From NCBI GenBank assembly GCA_050951465.1, contig JBMNJC010000014.1, positions 49,943-113,942 of the forward strand: a stretch of DNA of 64,000 nucleotides, written 5' to 3'. The DNA is from JAAZHD01 sp012510895 (lineage in GTDB: Bacteria; Bacillota; Clostridia; Caldicoprobacterales; DTU083). The translations under genes were made by a program, and so were the position numbers. The notes below the pieces were generated by a model. That model did not search any database and had not been told where the DNA came from. It worked only from the letters and a program-made list of their open reading frames with translations. This document shows positions 52,983 to 60,710 of this stretch, one piece after another. The first letter of the stretch is position 1. Each line of letters opens with the position of its first letter.

Positions 52983-53309
52983 ATGAGCGATAATGATATA
53001 GAACAATGCAGACATACGTATATTGTAGGTTATTCATTCAGAATGCCTCAACCGTTTTTTAGAAGTTTATTGTGTGACAAATGCAGCAGAAGGATAAAAT
53101 TGAGTTTACACTGGCGAATTCTTTTTTGGTTCGTAGATATTATCGGCTTTGTATTCGCTTTTGGCGCAGCAACCTCTGTTCAAATAAAACTATTTGGAAG
53201 TACATTTCTCGTTCAACTTTTTGTTTTCTTACTGCTGGCCTGGATGGTACAGTTAATTGCCAGGCTTATCTTGAGGTATGGTAAATGGGTGGAAGCAGAT
53301 AAAAAATAG
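52983..53309 (+). CDS. Small membrane protein with N-terminal CxxC
   Basis: The 108-residue protein has a short soluble N-terminus with Cys residues (QCRHT and LLCDKCSRR), which could bind a metal, and then two membrane segments (about 47-68 and 72-95) with a charged end. ATG 52983 follows AAGGTGAG. The family is not recognised. It is a single-gene unit in the accessory region. Confidence 0.6.
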   Translation: MSDNDIEQCRHTYIVGYSFRMPQPFFRSLLCDKCSRRIKLSLHWRILFWFVDIIGFVFAFGAATSVQIKLFGSTFLVQLFVFLLLAWMVQLIARLILRYGKWVEADKK

Positions 53310-53350
53310 CTGATAATTATATGTTGTAGATATTTTAAGTGAGGTGGCCT

Positions 53351-54215
53351 ATGGCTGATTATCGGAATTCAAAGTGGGCTTCTGAAATTATTGAATTGCA
53401 AAAAGATGATGGCTCCTGGGGCTATTTTCACACGCTTAGCAACCCTTCCAAACGGAATCCAATAACAACTGAACAAGCCTTAAGAAGGCTCGAAATATTA
53501 GGGTACACAATAAATGACAAGCCAATAATTAAAGCAGTATCTTACATGCAAGATTGTTTAGCGGGGAAAAAGTCAATTCCTGATCGAAGGGAAAAACTGC
53601 ATGACTGGGATATATTCACAGCACTTATGTTATCTACATGGATACGCAGATTTACAAAGAATGATTATAATGCAAATGATATTGCAAAAAAAATGGGCTG
53701 AGATAATCAGTCATGCATTTGAAAAGGGTGTATATGACAATAACCTATATGTTGATACGTATAAAAAAGTTCATGGGCTGCCGCCTAAGGGCGGACGCCT
53801 GCTGGATTTAGCAACTTTTTATCAGGTTTCTTTAGTAACGGACTCATTAGACGACAAAACAGCATCAGCTTTTATGGATTATTTATTGCAGAATCAATCA
53901 GGTATTTATTATATCTATGGAAAGCAATTATCTATATTACCGCAAACATTTAAATCAAAAGAAGCAAGCAGGTACATTGCGGCTATTGAATTATTAGCAG
54001 AGTATAGAAACCCAGGATGTAAAGAAAAGCTTATGTTTGTAGTTGATTGGCTGGAAAGCAGCAAAGAACATGAAGGGTACTGGGACATGGGGACAACAGC
54101 AAAAGATGGAATTAGATTTCCTTTGTCTGATTCATGGCGCAAAAAAGAATTACGAGTAAAGGATTGTACATATAGGATATCAAAACTTATAAAAAAATTA
54201 GAGATTAGCGGGTAA
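53351..54215 (+). pseudogene. Alpha/alpha-toroid (terpene-cyclase-like) protein, frameshifted at an A8 tract
   Basis: From ATG 53351 (GAGGTGG upstream) a frame runs to a stop at 53699-53701; the following frame continues without a gap in sense to 54215. The join is at eight A (53686-53693): seven A would give one continuous protein of about 287 residues. The repeats WASEIIELQKDDGSWGYFHT and later EHEGYWDMG resemble the inner-helix QW-type repeats of prenyltransferase/squalene-hopene cyclase toroids. It may be an inactivated gene, a sequencing error in the homopolymer, or a gene read by slippage. Confidence 0.6.
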
Positions 54216-54235
54216 GGCTTCGAAGCGCGTACTGT

Positions 54236-54310
54236 ATCACATAACAACGCATGCCCGCAAGATCGCGGCAGGAAAGGTTTTGGAGCTTATGCATCACACG
54301 ATTTGTTAGA
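54236..54310 (+). repeat. attC-like imperfect palindromic element before the kinase-like gene
   Basis: TAACAA (54242-54247) and TTGTTA (54303-54308) form outer arms 67 bases apart. Inside, TGCCCGC (54252-54258) pairs with GCGGCA (54265-54270) with one bulged C. It starts with ATCACATAA-N4-GCAT, which recurs at 58175. It follows the stop of the preceding gene after about 20 bases, as an attC site would. The core heptamers only partly fit the integron consensus. Confidence 0.4.
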
Positions 54311-54387
54311 GTGGTTATCTTAAGGTCTGTATCACTTCACACTTATAAGATACTACGATGTAATACATTTGGTAATTGGAGTGATTA

Positions 54388-54981
54388 ATGATGGTTATTT
54401 TGATTGGTGGAGTTTCTTGCACAGGGAAAACTCTTATGGCTCAAAAACTGCTGGAAAAATATAAAATTCCATATTTGTCTATAGATCATATAAAGATGGG
54501 ATTGATTCGGGGAAGTAAATATTGTGATTTTTCTGCAACTGACGATGATAATAAACTTACATATAAACTATGGCCGATAGTAAAGGGAATAATAATGACT
54601 AATATTGAAAATGGGCAGCACATTATTATTGAAGGGTGCTATTTACCTCCAGAGCATATTAATGATTTTGATTCTTTCTATTTAAGACATATAATTGCTT
54701 TATACATAGGCTTCTCCGAGCATTATCTTGATAAACATTTTAATTCAATTATTGAGCATAGAAGTGAGATAGAGCAAAAGGAATTTGATAGTCATTATAT
54801 GAATAAAGACAATTTCATTAAACTTCATTCTCAAGTTAAAGAATGCTGCAAGAAGAATAATGTTAAGTTTTTTGAAATTAATGATAATTATCTAGAAGAA
54901 ATGAACAATGTATATAAATGGATAGATGAACAAGTACAATTAAGAATGCAGCCGGCAGCATTGAAGCTGCCAACCGTTTAG
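54388..54981 (+). CDS. P-loop kinase-like protein
   Basis: The 197-residue protein starts with a Walker A GGVSCTGKT (7-15) and SIDHIKMGLIRG, with a further IIEGCYLPP strand about 90. This is the layout of small kinases of the zeta-toxin/2-phosphoglycerate kinase/AAA-kinase type. The substrate is unknown. The last residues (MQPAALKLPTV) are encoded by a small palindrome (GGCAGC/GCTGCC), so the C-terminus may be foreign to the original gene. Two ATG codons at 54388 and 54391 are possible starts; TTGGAGTG precedes them. Confidence 0.78.
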   Translation: MMVILIGGVSCTGKTLMAQKLLEKYKIPYLSIDHIKMGLIRGSKYCDFSATDDDNKLTYKLWPIVKGIIMTNIENGQHIIIEGCYLPPEHINDFDSFYLRHIIALYIGFSEHYLDKHFNSIIEHRSEIEQKEFDSHYMNKDNFIKLHSQVKECCKKNNVKFFEINDNYLEEMNNVYKWIDEQVQLRMQPAALKLPTV

Positions 54982-55028
54982 TGCCATTGGCCGAGTGGAT
55001 TATGAGCAAATCTACAGGGGTGTTTTAT

Positions 55029-55763
55029 ATGAATATTGAATTTGCTGAGGATGAGAAAACATTGACCTACATCATCACAGATTGTGATAAATACGGCGAA
55101 ATTCTAAATAGCCAGTTCTATTCACAACAGAACGGGCAGTATACTAAGAGTTTTCCGAAGGCAGAAATTGGGGACATCAAGGTATTGAAGCAAAATTATC
55201 TTAAATATGCAGAAAAAATGTTCCTGCAAATGGGGCGTTTTCAACACGTACCATGGCAAGCAGCGCTTTTGAGATTTATTGACAGTATTGAAGGTCACGA
55301 TATAAGCTGGTGGTTGACTGGAAGCTGCGCATTATGTCTAAGGGGTATAAATGTAAAGCCTCATGATGTTGACATAATGCTTGATTCAAGTGATCTAGAG
55401 AAAGTAAGGGACATTTTTTCCCGGCACACAGTTGAACCGATAATGTCATCAAAAGGTTGGGTTGTCAGGTATTTCGGAGTGATTTTTCTGGAGGCGAGAA
55501 TAGATTTGGCATTTGATCCGGAGGAATTTGTTGATATACCTTATCCAAGCGATTTTGGTCCATATGCGATGAAAAATTTAGAGAAAGTGAAATGGATGGG
55601 GAAAACAATTCGCATACCTCCCTTGGAGCTGCAGCTGGAAGTAAACAGAAGACGCGGCAGGAGTGATAGGGTGAAAGCCATCGAGGAATTTACAGCGAAG
55701 ACAGGCTGCACCAATAATAGCGGCCGGCATAGCAACACTCACTTTTATGGAAAAAGGCAATAA
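55029..55763 (+). CDS. Nucleotidyltransferase-fold protein (minimal nucleotidyltransferase type)
   Basis: The 244-residue protein has the polymerase-beta-like nucleotidyltransferase core: TGSCALCLRGINVKPHDVDIML, with GS and DxD about residues 99-118, and a third Asp in ARIDLAF. The family includes antibiotic-modifying enzymes and toxin-antitoxin partners, so the activity is open. The C-terminus after EEF is unusual and reads into the beginning of the following broken HD gene. The open frame from 54981 overlaps the previous stop, but ATG 55029 is the better start. Confidence 0.75.
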   Translation: MNIEFAEDEKTLTYIITDCDKYGEILNSQFYSQQNGQYTKSFPKAEIGDIKVLKQNYLKYAEKMFLQMGRFQHVPWQAALLRFIDSIEGHDISWWLTGSCALCLRGINVKPHDVDIMLDSSDLEKVRDIFSRHTVEPIMSSKGWVVRYFGVIFLEARIDLAFDPEEFVDIPYPSDFGPYAMKNLEKVKWMGKTIRIPPLELQLEVNRRRGRSDRVKAIEEFTAKTGCTNNSGRHSNTHFYGKRQ

Positions 55764-56123
55764 GTACGACCATGGACAAAGGATCGCGAATTTATCTAAA
55801 AATATCCGTAAAAATGTATTGCCTGATGATAATACTCGAGATGATATTCTAACCGTCTCTGCATGGTTTCACGACTGTATGCACAATCAAAAAGACCACT
55901 TGCATACGCCATTAACCATGGCATGAATATGAGAAAAGCGTGTGACTGGCTTCTCAACGAACGACCAAAAGAGGATCAGAAATTTTTATCTCTGCTGCAT
56001 TTTGACTATTCAAAGAAGATTTATAAAGAAAAAGCCCAGTTTTTATACAATTTCACAAAGCGCATGTCGATTGAGGTTGAAGGAAATATCTTTATAGAAG
56101 AAATGCAAGCTTGTTCAAAATAG
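55747..56123 (+). pseudogene. HD-domain phosphohydrolase remnant, frameshifted with internal loss
   Basis: The first frame (from ATG 55747, start of the fragment uncertain) reads KYDHGQRIANL and DDILTVSAWFHDCMHN, the H and HD motifs of an HD phosphohydrolase, and stops at 55924-55926. A second frame supplies the expected C-terminal helices (DWLLNERPKEDQKFLSLLHFDYS) to 56123. The central part with the later metal-binding His-Asp is missing, so it is a deletion plus frameshift and not just one base. It overlaps the nucleotidyltransferase gene end. Confidence 0.75.
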
Positions 56124-56165
56124 CTATAAATTAAATCATCAAAACTTTAGGAGGCAGAACTTGCG

Positions 56166-56201
56166 ATGACTGTAAGTTCTAATGGATCAGGCAACTGGTA
56201 A
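56166..56201 (+). other. Eleven-codon open frame with ribosome binding site
   Basis: AGGAGG at 56149-56154 precedes ATG 56166, which encodes only MTVSSNGSGNW. A 7-bp inverted repeat (56156-56162 with 56174-56180) covers the spacer and start. It is probably the stump of a lost gene; a leader peptide is possible. Confidence 0.25.
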
Positions 56202-56276
56202 TGCATTGGTAAAATGAGGTAAACATGAAAGTGTTTCATATAATTGATAATGAGTATTGTATTTGGGGTGTTGTTT

Positions 56277-56987
56277 ATGAGGCTTGATATAAAAGCATTT
56301 AGTAAAGGTATGATATATCTATCCATTCTCATCTTCATTATCATTGTGACAAGGATAAGCGTAACTGTCTTGAATAACCATAACTTGGCCAATACATTTA
56401 CACCTAGCCCTAGTGAACCTTATCAGCAGCAGATGCCAATATCAGAGGAGGGTTTCATAGATGATTATATCTATAGACTATACTCCCCTTTTGCTGTTGC
56501 ACCTATAGGCAGACCTAATACTTTTGTACTAAATCAACCGATCAGTTATTTTTCAGCACCCGATGACAATCTGAAGCCTGCGATTACTTTAGAAGCAGGC
56601 AAAACGTACATTATTAATACAAATGATAAAAATGATTACAAGTATGGTATTAAAAGTTGGCCTACATATAAGAAGGGATGGCGATATGTGATTCCCTTTG
56701 TTGAGGTAGGCGATGAGAAATTAATTCCACAAGCTTATTATGTTAAGCTAAAGGACTTGATTCCTCCCCTAAAGTTAATAACTGGAGGACTCCGATATTT
56801 GCCTAAAGGGTACAATTATAGGAGGACTTTGCTGATTAATGACGAAATGCTATATAAAGAGGGATATTATCTGTCACCGGATTTGTATAATCCTATCATC
56901 GATGTTTGGAACATTACTCTTTTCATTGGTGCTCTTTGCTTAATCATAGTTCGGAAAATAGTCCGTATTAAAATAGGCGGCAAATAG
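56277..56987 (+). CDS. Two-segment membrane protein of unknown function
   Basis: From ATG 56277 (GGGGTG upstream) the protein has 236 residues: a membrane segment about 12-31, a large probably extracytoplasmic domain (about 35-205) rich in Tyr and Pro, a second membrane segment about 212-230 and a basic tail. The frame continues upstream to 56244. No family was recognised. It is a single-gene unit in the accessory region. Confidence 0.6.
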   Translation: MRLDIKAFSKGMIYLSILIFIIIVTRISVTVLNNHNLANTFTPSPSEPYQQQMPISEEGFIDDYIYRLYSPFAVAPIGRPNTFVLNQPISYFSAPDDNLKPAITLEAGKTYIINTNDKNDYKYGIKSWPTYKKGWRYVIPFVEVGDEKLIPQAYYVKLKDLIPPLKLITGGLRYLPKGYNYRRTLLINDEMLYKEGYYLSPDLYNPIIDVWNITLFIGALCLIIVRKIVRIKIGGK

Positions 56988-57030
56988 TTCTCTCCTGTAT
57001 ATACAATCGTGTCACATCATTCTTATAATG

Positions 57031-57066
57031 TACATTAGTAGAATGCAACGAAGCATTGATAATGTA
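57031..57066 (+). repeat. Two-part imperfect hairpin before the glyoxalase gene
   Basis: Outer arms TACATTA (57031-57037) and TAATGTA (57060-57066) enclose inner arms AATGC (57042-57046) and GCATT (57053-57057). The unpaired part between arms is 4 bases on the left and 2 on the right. It ends 26 bases before the next ATG. Confidence 0.45.
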
Positions 57067-57092
57067 TATAAGTAAAAACGGAGGGAACAATA

Positions 57093-57444
57093 ATGATTAC
57101 AAAATTTCGAGGCATGAATATTTCTTCAAAAGACCCCAAACGACTGGCTCTTTTTTATCGGGATGTGTTAGGTCTTACAATGTTGAACGAAGGCCCAGAA
57201 TTATGATGGTGTGACATTTGGCAATGATAATGATGAGCCGGTTTTCTGGATATGGGATGAAAACAAGTGGGGCAAGTCAAATGAAGGATTAGTATGCCTT
57301 GTATTTGAGTGTGATGACCATGATAAGACATATGAGGAGCTAAAACAAAAAGGCGTTTCCCTTGATCCTCCCAAAACTGCTGTATGGGGCGGGAAGGAAC
57401 TCTACGTTAAAGACCCGGATGGGAATACAATTTTGATTCTGTAG
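57093..57444 (+). pseudogene. VOC/glyoxalase-family protein, frameshifted
   Basis: From ATG 57093 (CGGAGGGAA upstream) the frame reads the first beta-alpha-beta unit (FRGMNISSKDPKRLALFYRDVLG) and stops near 57207. The next frame supplies the rest (YDGVTFGNDNDEPVFWIWDE, DPDGNTILIL) to 57444. The shift lies about 57200-57207. The joined product has the full VOC length of about 115 residues. The loss of frame or a base error is real in this sequence; no function is then expected unless corrected. Confidence 0.8.
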
Positions 57445-57480
57445 CCTTGATTTTTTCCTTATATGTCCTGTTGAGCAACA

Positions 57481-58104
57481 TTGTTGGAGATGCCAGATGT
57501 TATGCGAAATATATTAATGGGGGCAGGAGCAGTTAATAAAAACGATGAAATAAGAACATTGAGGGAAGAAATAACGAGACTAAAAATACGTTTAAGCGAA
57601 TTAGATGACACAGCTGAGCCCACAAGTGCAGTTTGTGGTCATGATGTTGTTTTGGATCATCTCAGAAAATTAACAGAGCAGCATCATTTACAGGGCTTAT
57701 GCCTATTAGCAGGAACCGATTGCGAGCATGGCTGGTATACTACGAGTATCATACCAAACAATATAAAGGCCTTACTGGAAGATGGCAATACAGTCAGGAC
57801 CTTCCTTTCGATATTTTGTCAGGAAGGTGTATGGGAAGCTTTATAATCAGCTTATCACGGTGAACTGGAAGCAGTGGCTGATAATACTATAAAATTCCTT
57901 AGAGAAAAGGGGATGGTTGAAGGAAATAGGCTGACACCTAATGGTTTTACTTGTTATGCGGTCTTGGGACATCTAGCTTATAACATGAATAAAAAACTTG
58001 ATATAAAAAAGGCAATTGAAATATCGAAGCTGGTATACGATTTAACAGGAATTTATTATGGCGAAGTTTTTAGAAAAGGATTTACCTGTTTCAGAAGTAT
58101 TTGA
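57481..58104 (+). pseudogene. Helical protein of unknown family interrupted by one in-frame stop
   Basis: A frame from about 57481 runs to TAA at 57844-57846, and the same frame continues open to 58104; translation across it gives one smooth helical protein of about 207 residues. The first half has a heptad-like stretch (DEIRTLREEITRLKIRLSEL). The second has NTIKFLREKGMVEGNRLTPNGF, like a winged-helix ending, which may mean DNA binding. The start (TTG 57481, ATG 57490 or 57502) is unclear. The stop is ochre. Confidence 0.55.
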
Positions 58105-58174
58105 TATAATAAGTACAGCGCATAATATTTAAAGCTTTGGCATCTTTGACGCTCTATTACGTGAGGTGCGATAC

Positions 58175-58229
58175 ATCACATAATATTGCATTTAAGCCGT
58201 CGGGCGTGGTTTGTAAAACAAAGCGCCTG
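58175..58229 (+). repeat. Spacer element with shared motif and two-part hairpin
   Basis: ATCACATAA-N4-GCAT at 58175-58191 repeats the motif at 54236. Right behind it, CGGGCG (58201-58206) pairs with CGCCTG (58224-58229, one G-T pair) around TTTGT/ACAAA (58210-58214 with 58218-58222), with 3 unpaired bases left and 1 right. It precedes the next start by 48 bases. Confidence 0.45.
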
Positions 58230-58277
58230 CACCCTCACTTTCATGTGTGTTTGCATTCTCATCGGAAGGTGCTTGGT

Positions 58278-58484
58278 ATGAAAAATAGCAGAGTGAAAAT
58301 ATACACAGCAATATTACTAATAACATTGGTATTTTGCTTGATCTTTTCTACGGCTGCATTCATGTGGGCTCACTGTGAATCTTATATATTATGTATTTTT
58401 AACCTATGCATATTTCTGCTTCTTTTTGGAATATGTTTTTTTCCATCTGCTGAAATAATTCTTACTACACATAAATTGGAATGA
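58278..58484 (+). CDS. Small membrane protein, 68 residues
   Basis: From ATG 58278, behind GGAAGGTG, the product has 68 residues with two membrane segments (about 8-28 and 34-55) and a short polar end. The frame is open to 58137, but that part contains the spacer hairpin. No family was recognised. Confidence 0.55.
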   Translation: MKNSRVKIYTAILLITLVFCLIFSTAAFMWAHCESYILCIFNLCIFLLLFGICFFPSAEIILTTHKLE

Positions 58485-58485
58485 G

Positions 58486-58534
58486 ATCTGCCTTTACATT
58501 AAAATTATAATTATTATGTAAAGGAGATTTTTTT
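58486..58534 (+). promoter_or_regulatory. Terminator-like hairpin that contains the next ribosome binding site
   Basis: CCTTTACAT (58491-58499) pairs perfectly with ATGTAAAGG (58516-58524); with one bulged G the stem extends by ATCT/AGAT. The right arm contains the AAGGAG of the next gene and is followed by seven T that touch its ATG at 58535. It can stop transcription after the small membrane gene and can hide the ribosome binding site. Confidence 0.65.
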
Positions 58535-59209
58535 ATGAATAGAATAGCCTTAAAAGCTGGTTACATTTCTTCTGTAATTGGTATAGCGACTTTTGTCTTA
58601 TATACTTTTTGTTTCATTGCAATTCTTGTTGTAAACCCTATATTCATATGGACAAACTTTGAAAACTATATTATGTCTGTACAGACAACAAACCAGATAT
58701 TTAAGCATATAGCAATGTTTTTGATGATTGTCTACGGCGTATGTTTTTTAATCCAGGTTTGCAGCATAAGTGAAATTGCAGTTAAAGCGAAAAAGTATTT
58801 TGCAAAATTGGCTGAACTGTTTGGCATTGGTTTTTTAACTTTGATTAGTATTAATTATTTTGTACAGCTTACCACAGTAAGGATGCAAGTATATACAGGG
58901 CAAACGGACGGGCTTGAACAGTTTATTCAGGCTAACCCGGTTTCAGGAATGGCGGCAATAAATATGCTGGGGTGGACGATTTTCTTTGGATTGTCTTGCA
59001 TTTTTGCCGGTTTAGCTCTTGGAAACACCAAAATTGAAAAGGTTATCAAATATGCATTCTTATCGAATGGGGTTATGATGTTTTTAGGTTTAATCGGATA
59101 TTTATTTGATATATCCGTTGTTGTTTTTCTCTGCATGAATTTAGGAATGGGTTCAGCTATTCTTATAGCAACAATACCTTTGTGTTATTTATTTAAAAGA
59201 AGTTATTAA
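58535..59209 (+). CDS. Six-segment membrane protein of unknown function
   Basis: The 224-residue protein has about six membrane segments (near 12-34, 60-78, 92-110, 140-160, 170-190 and 195-215). It has few conserved charges inside the membrane, apart from a polar loop VQLTTVRMQVYTGQTDG. It may be related to DUF4386-like proteins, but this is not certain. The start follows AAGGAG inside a hairpin. Confidence 0.65.
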   Translation: MNRIALKAGYISSVIGIATFVLYTFCFIAILVVNPIFIWTNFENYIMSVQTTNQIFKHIAMFLMIVYGVCFLIQVCSISEIAVKAKKYFAKLAELFGIGFLTLISINYFVQLTTVRMQVYTGQTDGLEQFIQANPVSGMAAINMLGWTIFFGLSCIFAGLALGNTKIEKVIKYAFLSNGVMMFLGLIGYLFDISVVVFLCMNLGMGSAILIATIPLCYLFKRSY

Positions 59210-59369
59210 GGAAACATTTATATAAGAATTCGTAAAAGATAACTTTATTAGAGTGTTAAATGATGCAGGAAACAGAAAGCAGCCGGCGAATTAGTTTATA
59301 ACGTATAAGTGTTTCATAAATACATAAGGATGAAAAGTGATAATATTAAAATACGGGGGTGTAAATATA

Positions 59370-60659
59370 ATGGGCGAATTTTTGGCGGGAGCTTCCAAGG
59401 AGGTCATTACCCCTAAAATAGGGGCAAAACTATATGGTTATAATCCTAATACAATAAGCACTTCTGTCAATGATGACCTGACTGTTACAGCCATTGCGGC
59501 AAAACAGGGAGATATTGCAGTAATATTCATATCGGCTTCTGTATGCATTATATCCAATGAATTATCATATGAAATAAGAACTGAAATTGCATCTCATACG
59601 AGTATTCCCAGTGAAAATATTATCTTGTCCGCAACCCATACCCACTCTGGTCCGTGTACAAGCAACATGTTTGGATGGGGTGATATTGACAGGGAATATG
59701 TTGATGAAATATTTAAGCCTAAAATTATTCAGGCCGCAAAAGATGCTGTTTCAAAGATGAAACCCGCTCTTATGGGTGTTGGATGCATAAAAAGCAGAAT
59801 CGGTATCAATCGACGTCAGATAATGGCCGATAATACAGTAGCGCTTGGGCAGAACCCCTATGGTATCCATGATGACAATCTAACTGTAATAAGTTTCAAA
59901 GACTCAGGCGGTGCATCAATAGCTAATATGATACACTACGGTGCCCATTGCACGGCAGCCGGGAATAATACTGAGATATCCCGGGACTGGGCAGGCGTAA
60001 TGGAAGACAGACTGCAAAACATAAGCGGAGGTATAACTGCTTTCTTTAACGGTGCCGAAGGTGACTCTGGCCCAAGGCTTACTAACGGAAGGACCACCGG
60101 TGATATCCGGCTTGCGATGGAGCATGGCGGGCTTGCTGCTCATGAAGCTGTGGAAGCATACAGAAGCATCAAGGAATACAGCTCTCCGGATTTGAAAGCT
60201 GCATACGGGCAGGTAAGACTTCCCTGTGATGATATGATACCTTTGGAGGAAGCTCAGATAAAGCTTTCCATGTATAAAGATGAAAGCATAAACATAAACG
60301 GCAGAAGGCGTAAGTATTATGAGTCCGTAGTTGAGGCATATAGTAAATCAGCGCCGGAAAACAAGGAACTGGTAATAGACCAGACTATTGTTAAAATAGG
60401 GCCTGTTGTATTTGTGCCATTTCCATTTGAATACTTTTCTGAAATTTCCTTAAGGCTGCGTGAAAACAGCTTTTTCCCATATACCCTTGGTTTAGGAGTT
60501 ACAAATGGTTCCTATGGCTATCTGCCCACGGAAAGTGAGTTGTGCAGAGGGGGTTATGAGGTTGAGATGTTTCTTACAGGTTTTCTGAATCCCCTTAAAA
60601 AGGACACAGATAAAACCATAGTTTCTGAAAACATAAGGATTATGAGAAGTTTATTGTAA
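59370..60659 (+). CDS. Neutral/alkaline ceramidase N-terminal-domain family protein
   Basis: From ATG 59370 (GGGGGTG upstream) the protein has 429 residues with the family sequences FLAGASKEVITPKIGAKLYGY, SATHTHSGP (zinc histidines) about residue 90, HYGAHCT and FFNGAEGDSGPR with the likely catalytic serine region. The C-terminal Ig-like domain of ceramidases is absent and no signal peptide is seen. In clostridia such short forms stand in sugar-degradation loci, so a ceramide substrate should not be assumed. A DegT-type aminotransferase gene follows after 51 bases. Confidence 0.85.
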   Translation: MGEFLAGASKEVITPKIGAKLYGYNPNTISTSVNDDLTVTAIAAKQGDIAVIFISASVCIISNELSYEIRTEIASHTSIPSENIILSATHTHSGPCTSNMFGWGDIDREYVDEIFKPKIIQAAKDAVSKMKPALMGVGCIKSRIGINRRQIMADNTVALGQNPYGIHDDNLTVISFKDSGGASIANMIHYGAHCTAAGNNTEISRDWAGVMEDRLQNISGGITAFFNGAEGDSGPRLTNGRTTGDIRLAMEHGGLAAHEAVEAYRSIKEYSSPDLKAAYGQVRLPCDDMIPLEEAQIKLSMYKDESININGRRRKYYESVVEAYSKSAPENKELVIDQTIVKIGPVVFVPFPFEYFSEISLRLRENSFFPYTLGLGVTNGSYGYLPTESELCRGGYEVEMFLTGFLNPLKKDTDKTIVSENIRIMRSLL

Positions 60660-60710
60660 TTGTTTCCGATAAGAATTTTCATAAGACATATATAATAAGG
60701 AGGGTTTTCA

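Noticed and set aside
57844..57846. Pyrrolysine or selenocysteine recoding at the internal stop
   Set aside because: The stop is TAA, while these use TAG or TGA; a mutation is simpler.
49498..59209. A complete integron
   Set aside because: No tyrosine integrase is in the window and the hairpins do not fit the RYYYAAC/GTTRRRY core rules. Only the weaker cassette-like statement is kept.
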